Shown: piece by piece, positions 20,001-32,100 of the stretch | How the letters are laid out: each line of letters begins with the position of its first letter | Numbering within the stretch: position 1 is the first letter of the stretch | Source: Branchiostoma floridae | Lineage: Eukaryota; Chordata; Leptocardii; Amphioxiformes; Branchiostomatidae | NCBI RefSeq assembly: GCF_000003815.2 | Contig: NC_049992.1 | Location: forward strand, 233,073 to 297,072 | Direction: 5' to 3' | DNA: 64,000 nt | Program-made: the position numbers and the translations under genes | The notes under the pieces: generated by a model | The model's input: the letters and a program-made list of their open reading frames with translations, nothing else | The model's database searches: none | Told to the model about the DNA's origin: nothing

Positions 20001-23000
20001 AACCACTAGTTGCAGACTCACCGATCTTTTTGTCATAAAACACGTGGATATGCAATAAAGATCATTGTTACAAACGAACCTCCATTCTCTGTTCCCTTGG
20101 GGAAGTCACTGTTTCCTTTCGGTAGTTGGGCGACAGCTTCTTCCAGCTGAATGCGAAGCTTCTGTTCCTCCTGGAGGCTCTCCCCAAATGATGATATCTG
20201 TGCCTGTATGCTTTTCAGCAGGTCGGAGTGTTTTTTAAGGGTCGCTCGTTGGTTCCCCAAGCCAGCGCCTTGGGTACGGTCGTCGTTCTTGCGTTGTTTT
20301 TGAAGGGTCGCTACTCGGTCTTGCAGACGGCTGGCCTGTGCTTGGTGGTTCTTGTGCTGTTTCTCCAGGGTAGACATCTGGCCTTTAAGGCGACTGACCA
20401 GTACGGATTGGCTGCTGAGACTTTCTTCAAGGGTTGATACTTGGTCCCCGAGACGACTGTTACGTTCACGGCCTTTCTTCTGCTGGCTCTCCAAGGATGT
20501 TATGTGGTCTTCCAGAAGTATGTTTAGAGCTGAGCGGTTGTCAAGGCGGTCCTCAAGGGCGGACACTTTGTCTTCAAGACGACTGATGTTGAGCAGATGG
20601 TCAGCAGTCGATGCGTGGTTGTCTGGATGGTCGGCTTGTGCAGAATTGTTGTAGTAGTGTTCCTCAAAGATGGATATTTGGCCGTCCACTCGACTTGTCG
20701 AGGATCGGTAATCCGGCTGTATCGAAAAAAAACGTATCGGTGTTGTTTTTTTCTTTTTTTCAGTTGAAAATGTTTTACTTTTAATAAGAATGATTCTACA
20801 ATCAATGTATTCACTATTTTAAAAACAAAAAATTCCTTTCTTACCCATTACTTATTTCTTTTCTTTAATGGCCTCCAAAAACACAGTTTTTAGATCTATC
20901 AGACCTTTTTAAAGGTCTGCTACTTAAAAGTAGCAGACTTTTCAAGAGGGCGTTTTACACTGTTGCAATGGGAAAGTGTTGCTATAAGATCAAGACACAG
21001 AGAAATAGCAACGAACCGGCTGCAGTCCTGGATGTGGGGAGTTCAGATGCACCAGGAGAATGATCAACGTTGCCATGATGACAGCCGTCTTGAAAACGCT
21101 AAACAGACGAGACCATGACACTTTCTCTGCCACCCAGCGGTAGGCACGGGTAAGACAGTCTCGGAAACCATTCTCTTTCACTTGGTCTGAAACAATGGTG
21201 TGGTGGTTGCATGACATGTTATTATTATAGATCATATGATAATACAATATTATACGAGACATTTGCAAGGAAATACATAATTTTCACCTTCAAATGGTTT
21301 AGCCTACTGATCTGTTAATTCTTCCTCAAACACATTTATCTATATGGTGACCAGCACCCTGTTCTGTCCTGCTACTTGCCGCATTATGTAGTCTAATTCC
21401 CCAGAGTGTTTGTCCAACTTTACCAGTAACCATAGTGACATTCGATGGTGGTTTCAACTTGCTATATTTTTTACAATACTGCAGTCCGTTGACTTGCTGT
21501 CCCTAAATACCGTTTTTTTTAAGAAATGGATGTAGGTTACCTCGCTGATAAAGGTGAACTAGCGTTATGTATCAGTTGAAATAAATTGAAATATTACAAC
21601 ATAACAATACAAACAAAAGTACCCACTTGTAGAGTCAGCCTTTCTCACTTTCTCTGCCATCCAATCGTAAGCGCGAGTAAGACGGCCACGCAGCCCGTTC
21701 TCTAGCAGAATACAATGGTAGTACATAAGGTTCAGATTCCGCTTTGTTACAGATTGGTATGGCAAGCAACATTTATATGAAGCAAAGTAAATCAAAACTC
21801 ATATAGTTGCATACCAGGTCACTGACAAAAAATAGTGGATACTATCTGAAACATCTGTCCAAAAGCATATCCAGTTGCTTGAGTAACTGCTTTTTGGAGT
21901 TCCATAAAATACATTAGAAATTATACATGATTCAGAATCCATTAACATTGATGCATGATTACATAAGGTTTTAAGATTTCAACAACGATTAGATAAAATT
22001 TTGCCATTGTGGTAAAGTAACAATCATTTACTAACTGAATTCAAAAATAACTTTACTGCCCATCATAGTACTGAGGGTACAAAGGAACCATCAGCTTCTA
22101 TCACTATAGAGAGATACTATACTATAGACTACAGATACTATATACTATAGATTACTATAGACAGTCTTAGAGATCGAGGTGCAAATGATACTTCAGGTCA
22201 ATGATGAATGTAATATAGTAAATTATACAATAATTATGATACAGGATAGTATAACACGATAGTATGTATAACACAATGTAATAATGCAATATACATTCAA
22301 ATACAATTCAACTGGATAAAACAGATTTATTTCCGGACAGTTTCAAGTGACATCTATGGCGCTGAAGAAGAGTGATGGATGTCACTCGAAACGTCCGGAA
22401 GTAAATCTCCGTTTTTTATCCAGCTGTAGAGATTGAATTGTATTTCACTCAATATGGTTTACCTGGATGCCTACCCTTCCTAAACGAATGCAACATGTAT
22501 CTATTATATAACAATATCATCATCATAATATATAATGTAATAATAAACAATTACACAACATGATGATACATAACAATGCAAATAAAAGTACTAACTTGCC
22601 GACCCACTCAGCTTTCCCACTTTCTCTACCACCCAGTGGCAGGCACGAGTTAGACGGCTCCGCAAGCCGGTCTCCGCGTCGTCTAAAGCATGGAGTAATA
22701 TTACCCGTTTTAATTGGGGTGGAACAAAATGAAAAAAAAAAGAAAACTAGAAAGGCCGACATTTGCTTAGGAGCAAATACAGCATATTGCAATCCATCTT
22801 CATCCTTGAAAAATTCCCAAAATTCAACAATTTGAAGTAATGTTTGCTCAAAGGGAAAATGAAGTACTGTGGGCACTTGTCCTACACACCTTCATGCCGA
22901 ATTTTAGGTCATTTGGTTTCAATATAAGGGCATAGGAGCCAAAAATATACATTTTTTAGTATAAAATGGCTAAAAATCCCAAAATAACTCATTTTATAAG

Positions 23001-26000
23001 TGCTCTATGAAGAAAGTGTGGATGGGGTCCTGTTGTCATATGTCCAATTTACCTTTCTACCAAATTTCAGGTCATTTGGTTTACATACAAGGGTATAGAA
23101 GCCAAAAATATACATTTTTATTTAAAAATGGCTGAAAACCCCAAAATAACTCATTTTTGAAGTGATCTATGAAGAAAGTGCCAATGGGGTCCTGTGAGCA
23201 TATGTCCAATACACCTCTGTACCAAATTTCAGGTCATTTGGTTTCTCTACAAGGGCATAGGAGCAAAAAATATACATTTTTAGTGAAAAATGACCAAAAA
23301 ACCTAAAATAACTCATTTTTGGAGTGAACAATGAATAAAGCGTTGATGGGGTTCTGTGGTCATATGTCAAACGCACCTATATACCAAATTTCATGTCATT
23401 TGGTTTTAATTGAAGGGCATAGGAGCCAAAAATATACATTTTTAGTCAAAAATGGCCAAAAACCCTAAAATAACTAATTTTTTAAGCGATCTATGTAGAA
23501 AGTGTTGATGGTTTTCTGTGCTCATATATTTAATGCACCTCTGTACCAAATTGCAGGTCATAATAGCTTGTAATACCAGGGCACAGGGGCCAAAAATATA
23601 CATATTTTGTCTAAAAATGACGAAAAACCCTAAATATCATAAATTCTAAGGCCTCTATCAAGAAAGTGAAAAAAAGTCTGGGGGTATTTGCCAACTCTAT
23701 GCCCATACCAAATTTCAGCTCATTTGGCCCCAAAATGAAAAAGTTGAATCCAATTGAAGATTTGACAGGAGAAGAAGAAGAAGAGACAAAGGAAAAGCAA
23801 TATATTGCAATCCCATACTGTAGTATGGATTGCAATATAACTAGACAATGGGTTTGTTTGTCTTCATTTTTTCAACATTTCGAAGAACATACAAGATAAA
23901 AGGAGAGAAAGGGGGATGTGCCGAGCTCCCACAAGTACAGGAGCCAAGTCCTGAAAGAAGCCTAGAAATCTGATTTCGTTGCACCCACTTTACGGAAAAG
24001 GTTTGAGTTAATTTTGTGGTAGATGGGTCTTTTCTCCATCACCTAGCATTATTTTATGCTCAAATTGTAGAATCACATTTTATGCCAGCAAACCATTAAC
24101 TTAAAGGTAGAACACCTCTTCTGCATAGGGAAAAAAATCAGTTTTCAAAGGAGGAGGGACCAAAAAACATCAATGTCTTTCAATCAAAATTGCTAGGCAA
24201 ATAAAGCTTTGAATGGGAATTACAAAAATGTTAATTTTTTGCAAAATTCTGCTTTTGTCAAAAATATATATTCGCCATGAAGGTTAGGTTTTCGCTATCG
24301 TTTGTGGTTATGCATGTGTGTGTATGTCTGTATGTATGTAAATAGTTATATATTTAGGTATGTATGTATATATGTCTATAGGTATCTGAACAGATTGTAT
24401 TGATTAGTATGTGCGCAGGTCTTGAAATGATTAGATTTTGGCGCTCGCGTGGCTTGTGAGGGGTCAGACGTTACTTACAAATGATGAAGTGAATTTCAAA
24501 GAACCAACACTTTATCGATGCATTGGTCTTTATGTACATGTTTCGGTGGTCGTGTGGGTGGCATAACTGCATGGTATTTAGCCGCCCACAACCCAGAGGT
24601 TCCAATGCAATCCAGTCATGCTACTGATCTTGGGAAAGGCACTTCACACAACTTTTCTCACTCCCCCAGGTGTAAAAAAATGGGTGCCTGACTTTAGTAG
24701 GGGAGGTAAAATCTGTATCTGTATCTGTATCTTTATAGCCGGTATAACCGCCCTTCGGCGTAACACACCAGCTTCGCAGGCACGCGGTGCAGCAGCAGCT
24801 GGTTATATTACACTGAACGATCCGTCACGCCTAACTTTTGCACATCTATCTGCAAGCGTTCTTTAAAACTATCCAGAGAAGATGCCCCTACTGTGCTTGG
24901 TGATAACAAGTTCCACTCTACGATAGGAGTGAGGAAGTTCCACTCTATGATAAAAAGGTGGTAGACAGAGAAGGTTGGGCACCGTCTTCAAATACCTTGC
25001 TCTTGACACAGTGGATAACAACCCCACGGCCTCAAAAAGACTAGGGAACAACCTACCAACATGTGCCAACATATACTTATGCATTTTTCTTAAGAATGTT
25101 GGAAAATGACGAAGAGCAGGAGACCTGGAGTGAATGACGACATTGGAAAGCTTGTAAACAAATGTTGAGAGTAGACTAATCTCACATATATACCGCATTT
25201 CATACATTTTAATTGACGTTGTTGTTTTCATACAGGTATGATTCAAAATGGGTCAATAGTGATAAAAGGAATGTCCCTGTAGCTCAACTGCATGGAAACA
25301 GCCTCACGGTTGAGCTTGTTGTTCCATCTAGTTGGTAACTGAGAGACCCCGGTTCGAATCCCGTGCAAAGAGCTATGTATGCATCACTTCAACATTGTGA
25401 CCGTGACATCTGCCGATGATACTAAAATCGGAATTTCCGCTGCAGTACCATGACGAGCCGCTTAGGATGCTTAAAACCTGACATTCCAAACACCAAGACA
25501 ATCCATGCAGGTATTCTAAAGTTATCGAGTGGACACACGCGCGCACACCCTTATGTGCACACCCACTCACACATACATATGCATACACACACACTTATTC
25601 TTGGCGAAGGTAGTACTGATAAAGTATGGTGATACTTAATGAACAATACACATGATATTACAATATAACAATAATCATAAAGAATTTTAAAACCACTAAC
25701 CTGATGCGTGAGACCTGGAGACGTAGAGCGCGTTGGGGTGCAGTTGTCGCACGATCTCTGCCACTCCTGGCTGGCGAACTCCTCTCGCCACTTTTGATCT
25801 CTTCTGAACGGGAGGGTCCGGGGCCGGCGGCCGTCCGTTTGGTCCTGTGGTCCCGGGATCGTTGTTTGGCTCTTCTTCAGGGGCTGGGACGTCCCGGAAT
25901 GGATATATGTAGTCCTGAGGCCAATTTGGCATTTCAGCAACATGGACGGGAGAGAGGTGAGCCAGTTGCGGCTCGTTTGATCCACTGGGGCTGTTTTGGG

Positions 26001-26205
26001 GGTCGGGGTCGCCGTTGGGCTCTTTTTCAGGGGCTGGGACGTCCCGGAATGGATAGATGTAGTCCCTAGGCCAATTGGCCATCTCAGCAAGACGGACTGG
26101 ATCGTCCTGGGCTTGGTGTCGCCCGTTTGGTCCTGCGGGACCGAGATCGTTGTTGGGGTTTGGTTGAGGAATCTGGACGGCAGTGTGCGGAGTCTGCTGC
26201 GCCAT
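16631..26205 (-). CDS. Gene B: type II membrane protein, coiled coil + F5/8C discoidin domain
   Basis: Exons 25701-26205, 22596-22682, 21627-21701, 21017-21186, 20080-20716 and 16631-17053 stay in frame (632 residues so far). ATG 26205 was chosen by context and family agreement. Order: Pro-rich tail with two NWPxDYIYP units (1-168), two RLTRAYRW-like modules (the first altered to RACHWVVEKV), a third module fused to the membrane helix (to residue 279), coiled coil (280-491), discoidin domain (492-632). The coiled-coil exon ends in phase 1 and the discoidin exon starts in phase 1. The PAN exon is deleted and FAMeT exons are absent. The 3' end is uncertain: a terminal exon may lie further left. 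If the GTAAGA donor at 16625-16630 is not used, the frame reads on and stops at 16560. Confidence 0.72.
17079..17392. mobile_element. Inverted-repeat (MITE-like) element beside the F5/8C exon
   Basis: The left end, AAGCTAAGGGCACAACCCG, continues as about 31 bp of perfect inverted match to the right end at about 17362-17392. Internal CGTACG- and ACGTGC-rich stretches are also partly palindromic. Flanking bases (ATTA and CTTTA) give no clear target duplication. No coding capacity is evident. It lies 25 bp upstream of the acceptor side of the discoidin exon. Confidence 0.75.
17400..18840. other. Gene B intron: repeats, no gene seen
   Basis: The left part (17400-17990) shows nothing recognisable. 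A minus-strand SINE-like repeat occupies about 18000-18250, with the B-box-like GATTCGAACTC and GCCTTTCCCAAGGGCAC. A copy of the CTCCTACGC-ended element found at 48961 follows at about 18427-18750, with CCCATATAAGGG and CTCTGCGTAGGAGAATG. Confidence 0.5.
18840..18915 (-). pseudogene. Remnant of a second F5/8C exon end
   Basis: The plus-strand text TTTGTCTAACCTGATAAGAC onward parallels 16621-16680 (TTTGTCTTACCTGGTGGGAC) over about 75 bp, including the donor, then homology stops. The copy carries an in-frame disruption, and no other part of the domain is nearby, so it is a decayed duplicate fragment. Confidence 0.6.
20020..20044 (-). pseudogene. Deletion scar of the PAN exon in gene B
   Basis: Only the last codons of a PAN exon (VFYDKKIG, with donor GTGAGT) remain. 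At 20044/20045 the sequence jumps to TGGATATGCAATAAAG, which in D lies about 690 bp away on the other side of the PAN exon, next to the coiled-coil exon. No acceptor remains, so the remnant is presumably skipped. Confidence 0.8.
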
Positions 26206-26220
26206 GGCAGCAGGACTTCT
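20050..26220. repeat. Segmental duplication, copy 1 (B unit)
   Basis: Exons, introns and repeats here match 43700-50960 in the same order and orientation. Between 20700 and 22750 the match to 44380-46430 is almost base-for-base, including introns, which implies recent duplication or gene conversion. Differences include elements and indels present in only one copy. Confidence 0.85.
22880..23720. repeat. About 160-bp tandem repeat, 5 units (B unit)
   Basis: Each unit has CCAAATTTCAGGTCATTTGG, a GGGCATAGGAGCCAAAAATA segment and AAAATAACTCATTTTT, spaced about 160 bp. The same array is at about 46740-47580 in the D unit. A more diverged relative is at about 19260-19600. Confidence 0.8.
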
Positions 26221-29132
26221 CACCGAATGACTTGCACGCGGTGTTTCGTCGTTTTCGCATACGAAATGCAGACGTAATGTAATTTGATTGTCTCGTTGTT
26301 TCTACCCCACTGCTCGCAAGAAACTGTTCAGATTAGCATAACTTGCGAGATCAGAACTTTTGATGTCAGAATAAACAGCATTTGAAAAGCTTAGACAATT
26401 AACCCGTGCTGTTTTCGTGAAAACAGTTTTTTTTTTCAGTTTCAACTAATCGGGGACGTCACAGATATTTTCAGGAGAACAGAGTTTCAACTGAGGGGTA
26501 ACCCGCATATACATTGTTTCGGTGAGACAAGGTTGTTGATAAACCGTCTCGAAATGTATCAGATCTTTTGATATTCTTTCAGGGAGCTGTCCATGACCGT
26601 AATGCCTTCCAATGATTTTGATAAACTATTATTGGCCTACAATGCCTTCCAATGACATTTCTATCACCACAAACGTATTTCAATTATCTCCAAAGTCTTC
26701 CTATGAGCTTCAAGGTCTTGCGATGACCTCTACGGTCATTCAATGATCCGTCTAGGTCTTCCAATAATCTTTTAGTCACCATGCCAATGAGTTAGGATCG
26801 CTTGCGGTTATCAAACTTCTCCGTCCTGAGGAAATGGACCTTTCTGTTTATGTTACCTTAAAGACATTGTATCTATTCTCTCTGAAAAAAATATTTACCC
26901 CTACAAGACCTTTAATCATATTTCAACGATCTCCAATGTATTTCATTGACCTCAAAGTATTTCTTTGATGTCCAGGGGTCTTTCAATGGTCTCAAATGCC
27001 TTTCAATGATCTCCAAAGATATTTCATTTTTTTCAATGTCTTTCAAGAATCTTGTAGCCCTTCCAATGATCTTTCAGTAACCCATGAGTCAGGGGCGCTT
27101 GCGGGTTTCCCAACAGTCCTGGCCTTCTGTGGAAATGGGATATTTGGTCATGCTAATTCGATCACATGGATGACATCCGCGTGCGCATCAATTTGCATCC
27201 GTTTATACAAAATGTGTTTTCAACTATACTGTAAATTATACAAAGCAGCTGGAAAATGGGCAAATTTAGAACGCAAATTGTGATTAAATACTGTTTATTC
27301 ATATTAGTTCAAAATGTTCAAAAACACACTTGGTGACCTGTCCATAAGACTGACTCTACTGTAAGACTCAACCAATGTATTAATGATGCTGTAAGCAAAT
27401 AGTGCTGAATATATTGTGAATTGAGCAACCTCACAATTTTGTTGACACCTGTTTACAGAAAAACAATCATGCTTTTTTCTGATGATTACAAAAGTTAGAT
27501 TATGTGTGATATCCATAACTCTACATTTGCTGAAACATCACAAAGATCAGCAATGTATTTGTGCAAAATTTACCATTGTAAACGTTTATGAGGGTTAGAT
27601 ATTCAGGTAAACAATATTCAAAGTCAATTCAATTTCTACAACTGAATAAGATTCGGATATTACTTCTGGACGTTTCGAGTGACGTCCATTACTCTTAATC
27701 TGTGTCACTAGAATAAATCCATACAACTACAGCTAACTGGAAAATTCAGTTGAACATGTCAAATTCATTGATTATATATATAACTTATGAGGATCGTATA
27801 CAAATGTCACTCATATGTAAATGTTTTGATCCCTATGTCATCTCCAACAGTGACTCTTGAAAAGTATGGTAACAGCAAATGCTAAAGTCATCTTAAAAGT
27901 CTGTCCCAAGTTCACTTCATGTCACGTTACAGCATCGAACTTGTAGACTATGAATGTCTGCTTTTCACTAGTAAAAGGAACTTCTCACTAGTAAAAAGAA
28001 CTCCTAACAGTAATACTAACAGAATTTGAGTGTTTCATGTAAAACCTTAAGTTGTATCGTAAATGATATGAGATCAAAACTAGATCGCTTCTGCTATGTT
28101 GATTGCGATCAACAGAGACAAGATTTTCCAGTTAAACTCTGGTTTCACAAACCCTACAAGGTACATGTATTGCTTTGACCTGTAAGTGCATTCAAGCTTC
28201 CGTTGGTTAAGTTTTTTTTCTATTTCTACAATTCTGAAGTTCCTGTCACACATAGCTGAGCATGGCCCTCTGATTTTCCAGACCATTGTTGTGAGTTAGT
28301 CGTTCGCTAGGCCATCGGTGGTTGGGAGTTTGTCTGCGAGGTTGCCTACTTGTCTGTAAAATCGTCAGCCAGCTTTCCCGATGGTGAGCCTTGTCCCCCT
28401 TTACCTTCTCCTAATCAAGAAGAGGATGTAATGAATGCAGTATACGAGGCTAAATACTGACATTACAGCGAAGAAAAATACTTAACACTAGCAAAGTTTC
28501 CTCAACTTCATCAAGACTTCTTTACGGTCGTGACTTCAACAAAGTCAAAAAGTTAACTTTCATTATATTTTTAGACAAACAAAGGTGTATAACTATAAAT
28601 ACGGCCACCTTCAAGTGCATAAATGATACCTTTATCCACGTTGTTCCAAAGTATTTGCCAACCAAATACATCTGGATTATTACTAAGATGCCTAATTATC
28701 TCCATGAAAAATGGAAATTTAGTTTTGGGTGTGTCTGTCTGTCTGTGTGTTTCGATATTTGTGGTCAGCATAACTCCATAACCTCTGGATTGATTGCAAT
28801 GATATTTGATATGTAGGTAGATGTTGGGAAGACGAAGGTCAAGGTCAACTTTGAGCCCTCTGGTATATGGCATTGGTACTGCAGCAGAAATTCCGTTTTT
28901 TGTATCTTTTGACCTGGATGTGCTATGGTCTTGATTTTTTAGTGGCAGATACATGTAGCTTGTGATGTAAGGAATGTGTGGTGTATGTTTGGGTCCCCAA
29001 GCAAGTTGCTTTGGAACTGCAGGGGGGTTATTCTCAAAATCTTCTAAGGAGGATAACTGAACAAGGGAACGACAAATTTGGATGATATTTGGTATGTTTA
29101 ATGTTAGTGGTCAACATACATGTACCTGCAAG

Positions 29133-32100
29133 CTAAGCAGTGTGGCAGAACTTCCAGCGCCCTGTGCCCCGGCCCCATCCAGTGGAATATCCGGCGTAGT
29201 TGACAGGCAGAGGGTTGGGGTCTGTCCACTGCATGAACGGCCGAGTTTCGCTACCCCACCCAGCAGCAATGGTTCCGCCCGAAGACCAGGTGATCCAGAA
29301 CTTCCTGTACTCTGCCTGGGAGGTGATTCCTGAGAACAAAGACAGAAATGAGACAAGTAATTAGAGATGCCATGCCTCCTTGCAAGATTATGATTGTATA
29401 TCACGAAAGAACAGAGTTGTTTGAAGAGGCCACCAAATTCCACCCAAACTCTCTCACATTCACTGACAAAAAGAAAACAGTTCTCCTTCTAGCATCACAA
29501 AACCCACACATAATAGAAAAGGTGGGATATTTCGTCTTCCACTGTCTTCGAAAAAGGACTCGAACCCAGGATCTAGAGTTAGCTTTCACTAGAGTAGACG
29601 CTTGTGATATTGTTTTTACACTGTTTGAATCTCTTACGTTACCTGCAATTAGCCCAGGGGCAAGAACTTGCAATAAACATTATCGCTATATCTTTAAAAC
29701 AACCTGAACTGACGAAACCATGGCGCGAACTCCATTGTGTCACGAGACAGAAGGATACTAACAAGATATATTATTGACAAAATATATCAACCAAGTCCAT
29801 TTTACTCAGTATATACATACATGCACCACTCTCGGACACATGCCAGCCTCAGGGTAATGATAATTAGTCTCTACCAGACTCCGGGTCGCTGGAAAATCGT
29901 AGAAATGGATAAAATAGAGGAGCAAGCCGGCCAGAGGAGTGAAGTCGGCCAGGGAACAGCACGCGACCGTAGGATTTCCAGCGACCCGGAATCTGGTAGA
30001 GACTAAATGATAATGGTTTTGGCCATCTGTCAGCGTGTAATTCCTACCAGCCTACAAAGAAATCTAGACGCAGGTCAGCTCAACCTTCGTATCCTGACAA
30101 CTCAGGGTGGGAACAAACTTGGACCCGGGCCAGTGGTAGGAAACACAAAATGCACACACACCAACACAAACAAACAAAACAGACCAGAAACAACAACTCT
30201 CTTAACACTGACCAGGTGTTGAGGCCCTCGCAAATCTGTAGCCTAGCTTTCTGCGGCGTATGACAGACACTGTGTTAAACCAGCCACCGATGACGATTTC
30301 ATACATGTCGTCCAGGTCCTGCCTCTGGGATGACAACGCCACGTGGACGTCACTGCCAGCCTGAACTTCAAACTCGAACCGGTCTCCTGTCAGTCGGGGC
30401 AGATCCCAGCGGTACCGGTACTGTGTGTCCGTGGTGCGAGTCTCACAAACTGTTAGAAGATAAAGATTTACGTCAAAATAAAGCAACGCTAGTAGATACC
30501 TATAAAAGATTTTAAAAAATACATAATATATAATATACTTTAATCCTGTAGCAAGATAGCTGTCATTAACATTTACAGGTTCGACCGGATGGCATATAAC
30601 GTAACCTATCTACACTTCTATTTCAGTCAGCATTTAGCCCGTCTTGGGTATGGATATGCAATAATGTTCATTGTCATTACAAACGAACCTCTATTCTCTG
30701 CTCCCTTGGGGAGGTCAGTGTTTCCTTTCGGTAGTTGGGCAACAGCTTCTTCCAGCTGAATGCGAAGCTTCCGCTCCTCCTGGAGGTTCTTCTCGAATGA
30801 AGATACCTGTGCCTGTATGCTTTTCAGCAGACCGGAGTGTTGTTCAAGGGTCGCTAGCTGGTTCTCCGAGCCAGTGATTTGGGTACGGCCGTTCTTGAAG
30901 TGTTCCTCAAGGGTTGCTACTCGGTGTTGTAGAGTGTTTGCCTGTGCTTGGTGGCTGCTGCGCTGTTTCTCCAAGGTAGATACCTGTAGCAGACACATCG
31001 AGACCAGTCAGCCGCTAAAACAAAGGGCACAATGACCTATGCAGACGTAGCGCTAACGGCTACTCCTCTAACATTTACCACCACCCACAGCACATCTTAA
31101 CCAGGGACACTCTTTCAATCTACAAATCTACAGATATCCTAGACCACTGGTTCGAACGGGAAGTTAGAGCAGCAATGTATGGAAGAATGTACAGTCCCAC
31201 ACAAAACAGGAAAGGAGGCCTACTTGTTGAACTTTCCGGCACTTGGAATCGATACTACAATTTACTCACTGGTGGTGACCATATGCCTGGGAAGGGATGG
31301 ACTTGATGTTTAGATCCTATGGCTTAGCAGCATTTTTTTTGCCCTCGCACATTAGTTTTGCGGTCCCCATAGGATGTCACCCATAAAATTAAGTCAGTTT
31401 GGCCTTATTGATATTTGGCATAGATACCTGGTCTTTCAGGCGGTTGACCAGTGCGGATTGGCTGCTGAGTCGTTCTTCAAGGGTCGATACTTGGTCCCCC
31501 AGACGACTGTTTCGGTCATGACTGCTCTTCTGGTGTTTCTCGAGGGTCGAGACCTGGTGTATTATTTCATTTATTTTATCATTTGTTTAGTTATATAACA
31601 ACATGTCTATACAGCGAATTACAAAATACCTAGTATGCATTGCTCACTTATACCTCCATACCTTTACCTACTCATGAAGACACATGTAGTTTAGGCAAAG
31701 TAGAAGATGAAGTACATTTTACTGTGGATTGTCCTTTGTATGAAAGCGATAGAAGCATTTTATTTGACTATCTGTTAAGTAAATATCCCAACTTTAGATT
31801 CTTGAATAGTAAAGAGAAATTTAGATTCCTGACAGCTTTTGATAAACCAACTCTAACCAACCATACAGCTAGCTACATTTATGCAATTACCAAGAAGCGA
31901 GAGGAAGTCGAATGTCCTAGAACAGATTAGACGCATATCTGTATATAAAGATGTGTATGATTGTTATTTATTTATGATTCTACATATATATGATTCTTAC
32001 TATGTGACCTGTACTTAGCCCAGTGGGGCAAAAATGTGCAATAAAGGTCTTCATTCATTGTCAACAACATACATGTATATGCGTATATACGCAACTAAAT

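Larger units (their letters stand above)
26200..30210. repeat. Segmental duplication (B 5' flank to C 3' end), copy 1
   Basis: This block runs from the 5' flank of gene B to the FAMeT exons of gene C. It matches 38120-42150 (5' flank of C to 3' end of D) closely and colinearly, so the tandem unit spans one gene's 5' flank and the next gene's 3' end. Apart from the exons, repeats and promoter block listed separately, it holds no gene. Confidence 0.85.

Noticed and set aside
28571-28954. 127-residue open frame, also at 40508-40891
   Set aside because: It spans a dispersed repeat that recurs at several sites and in both orientations, and it has no domain. The identical copy is explained by segmental duplication.
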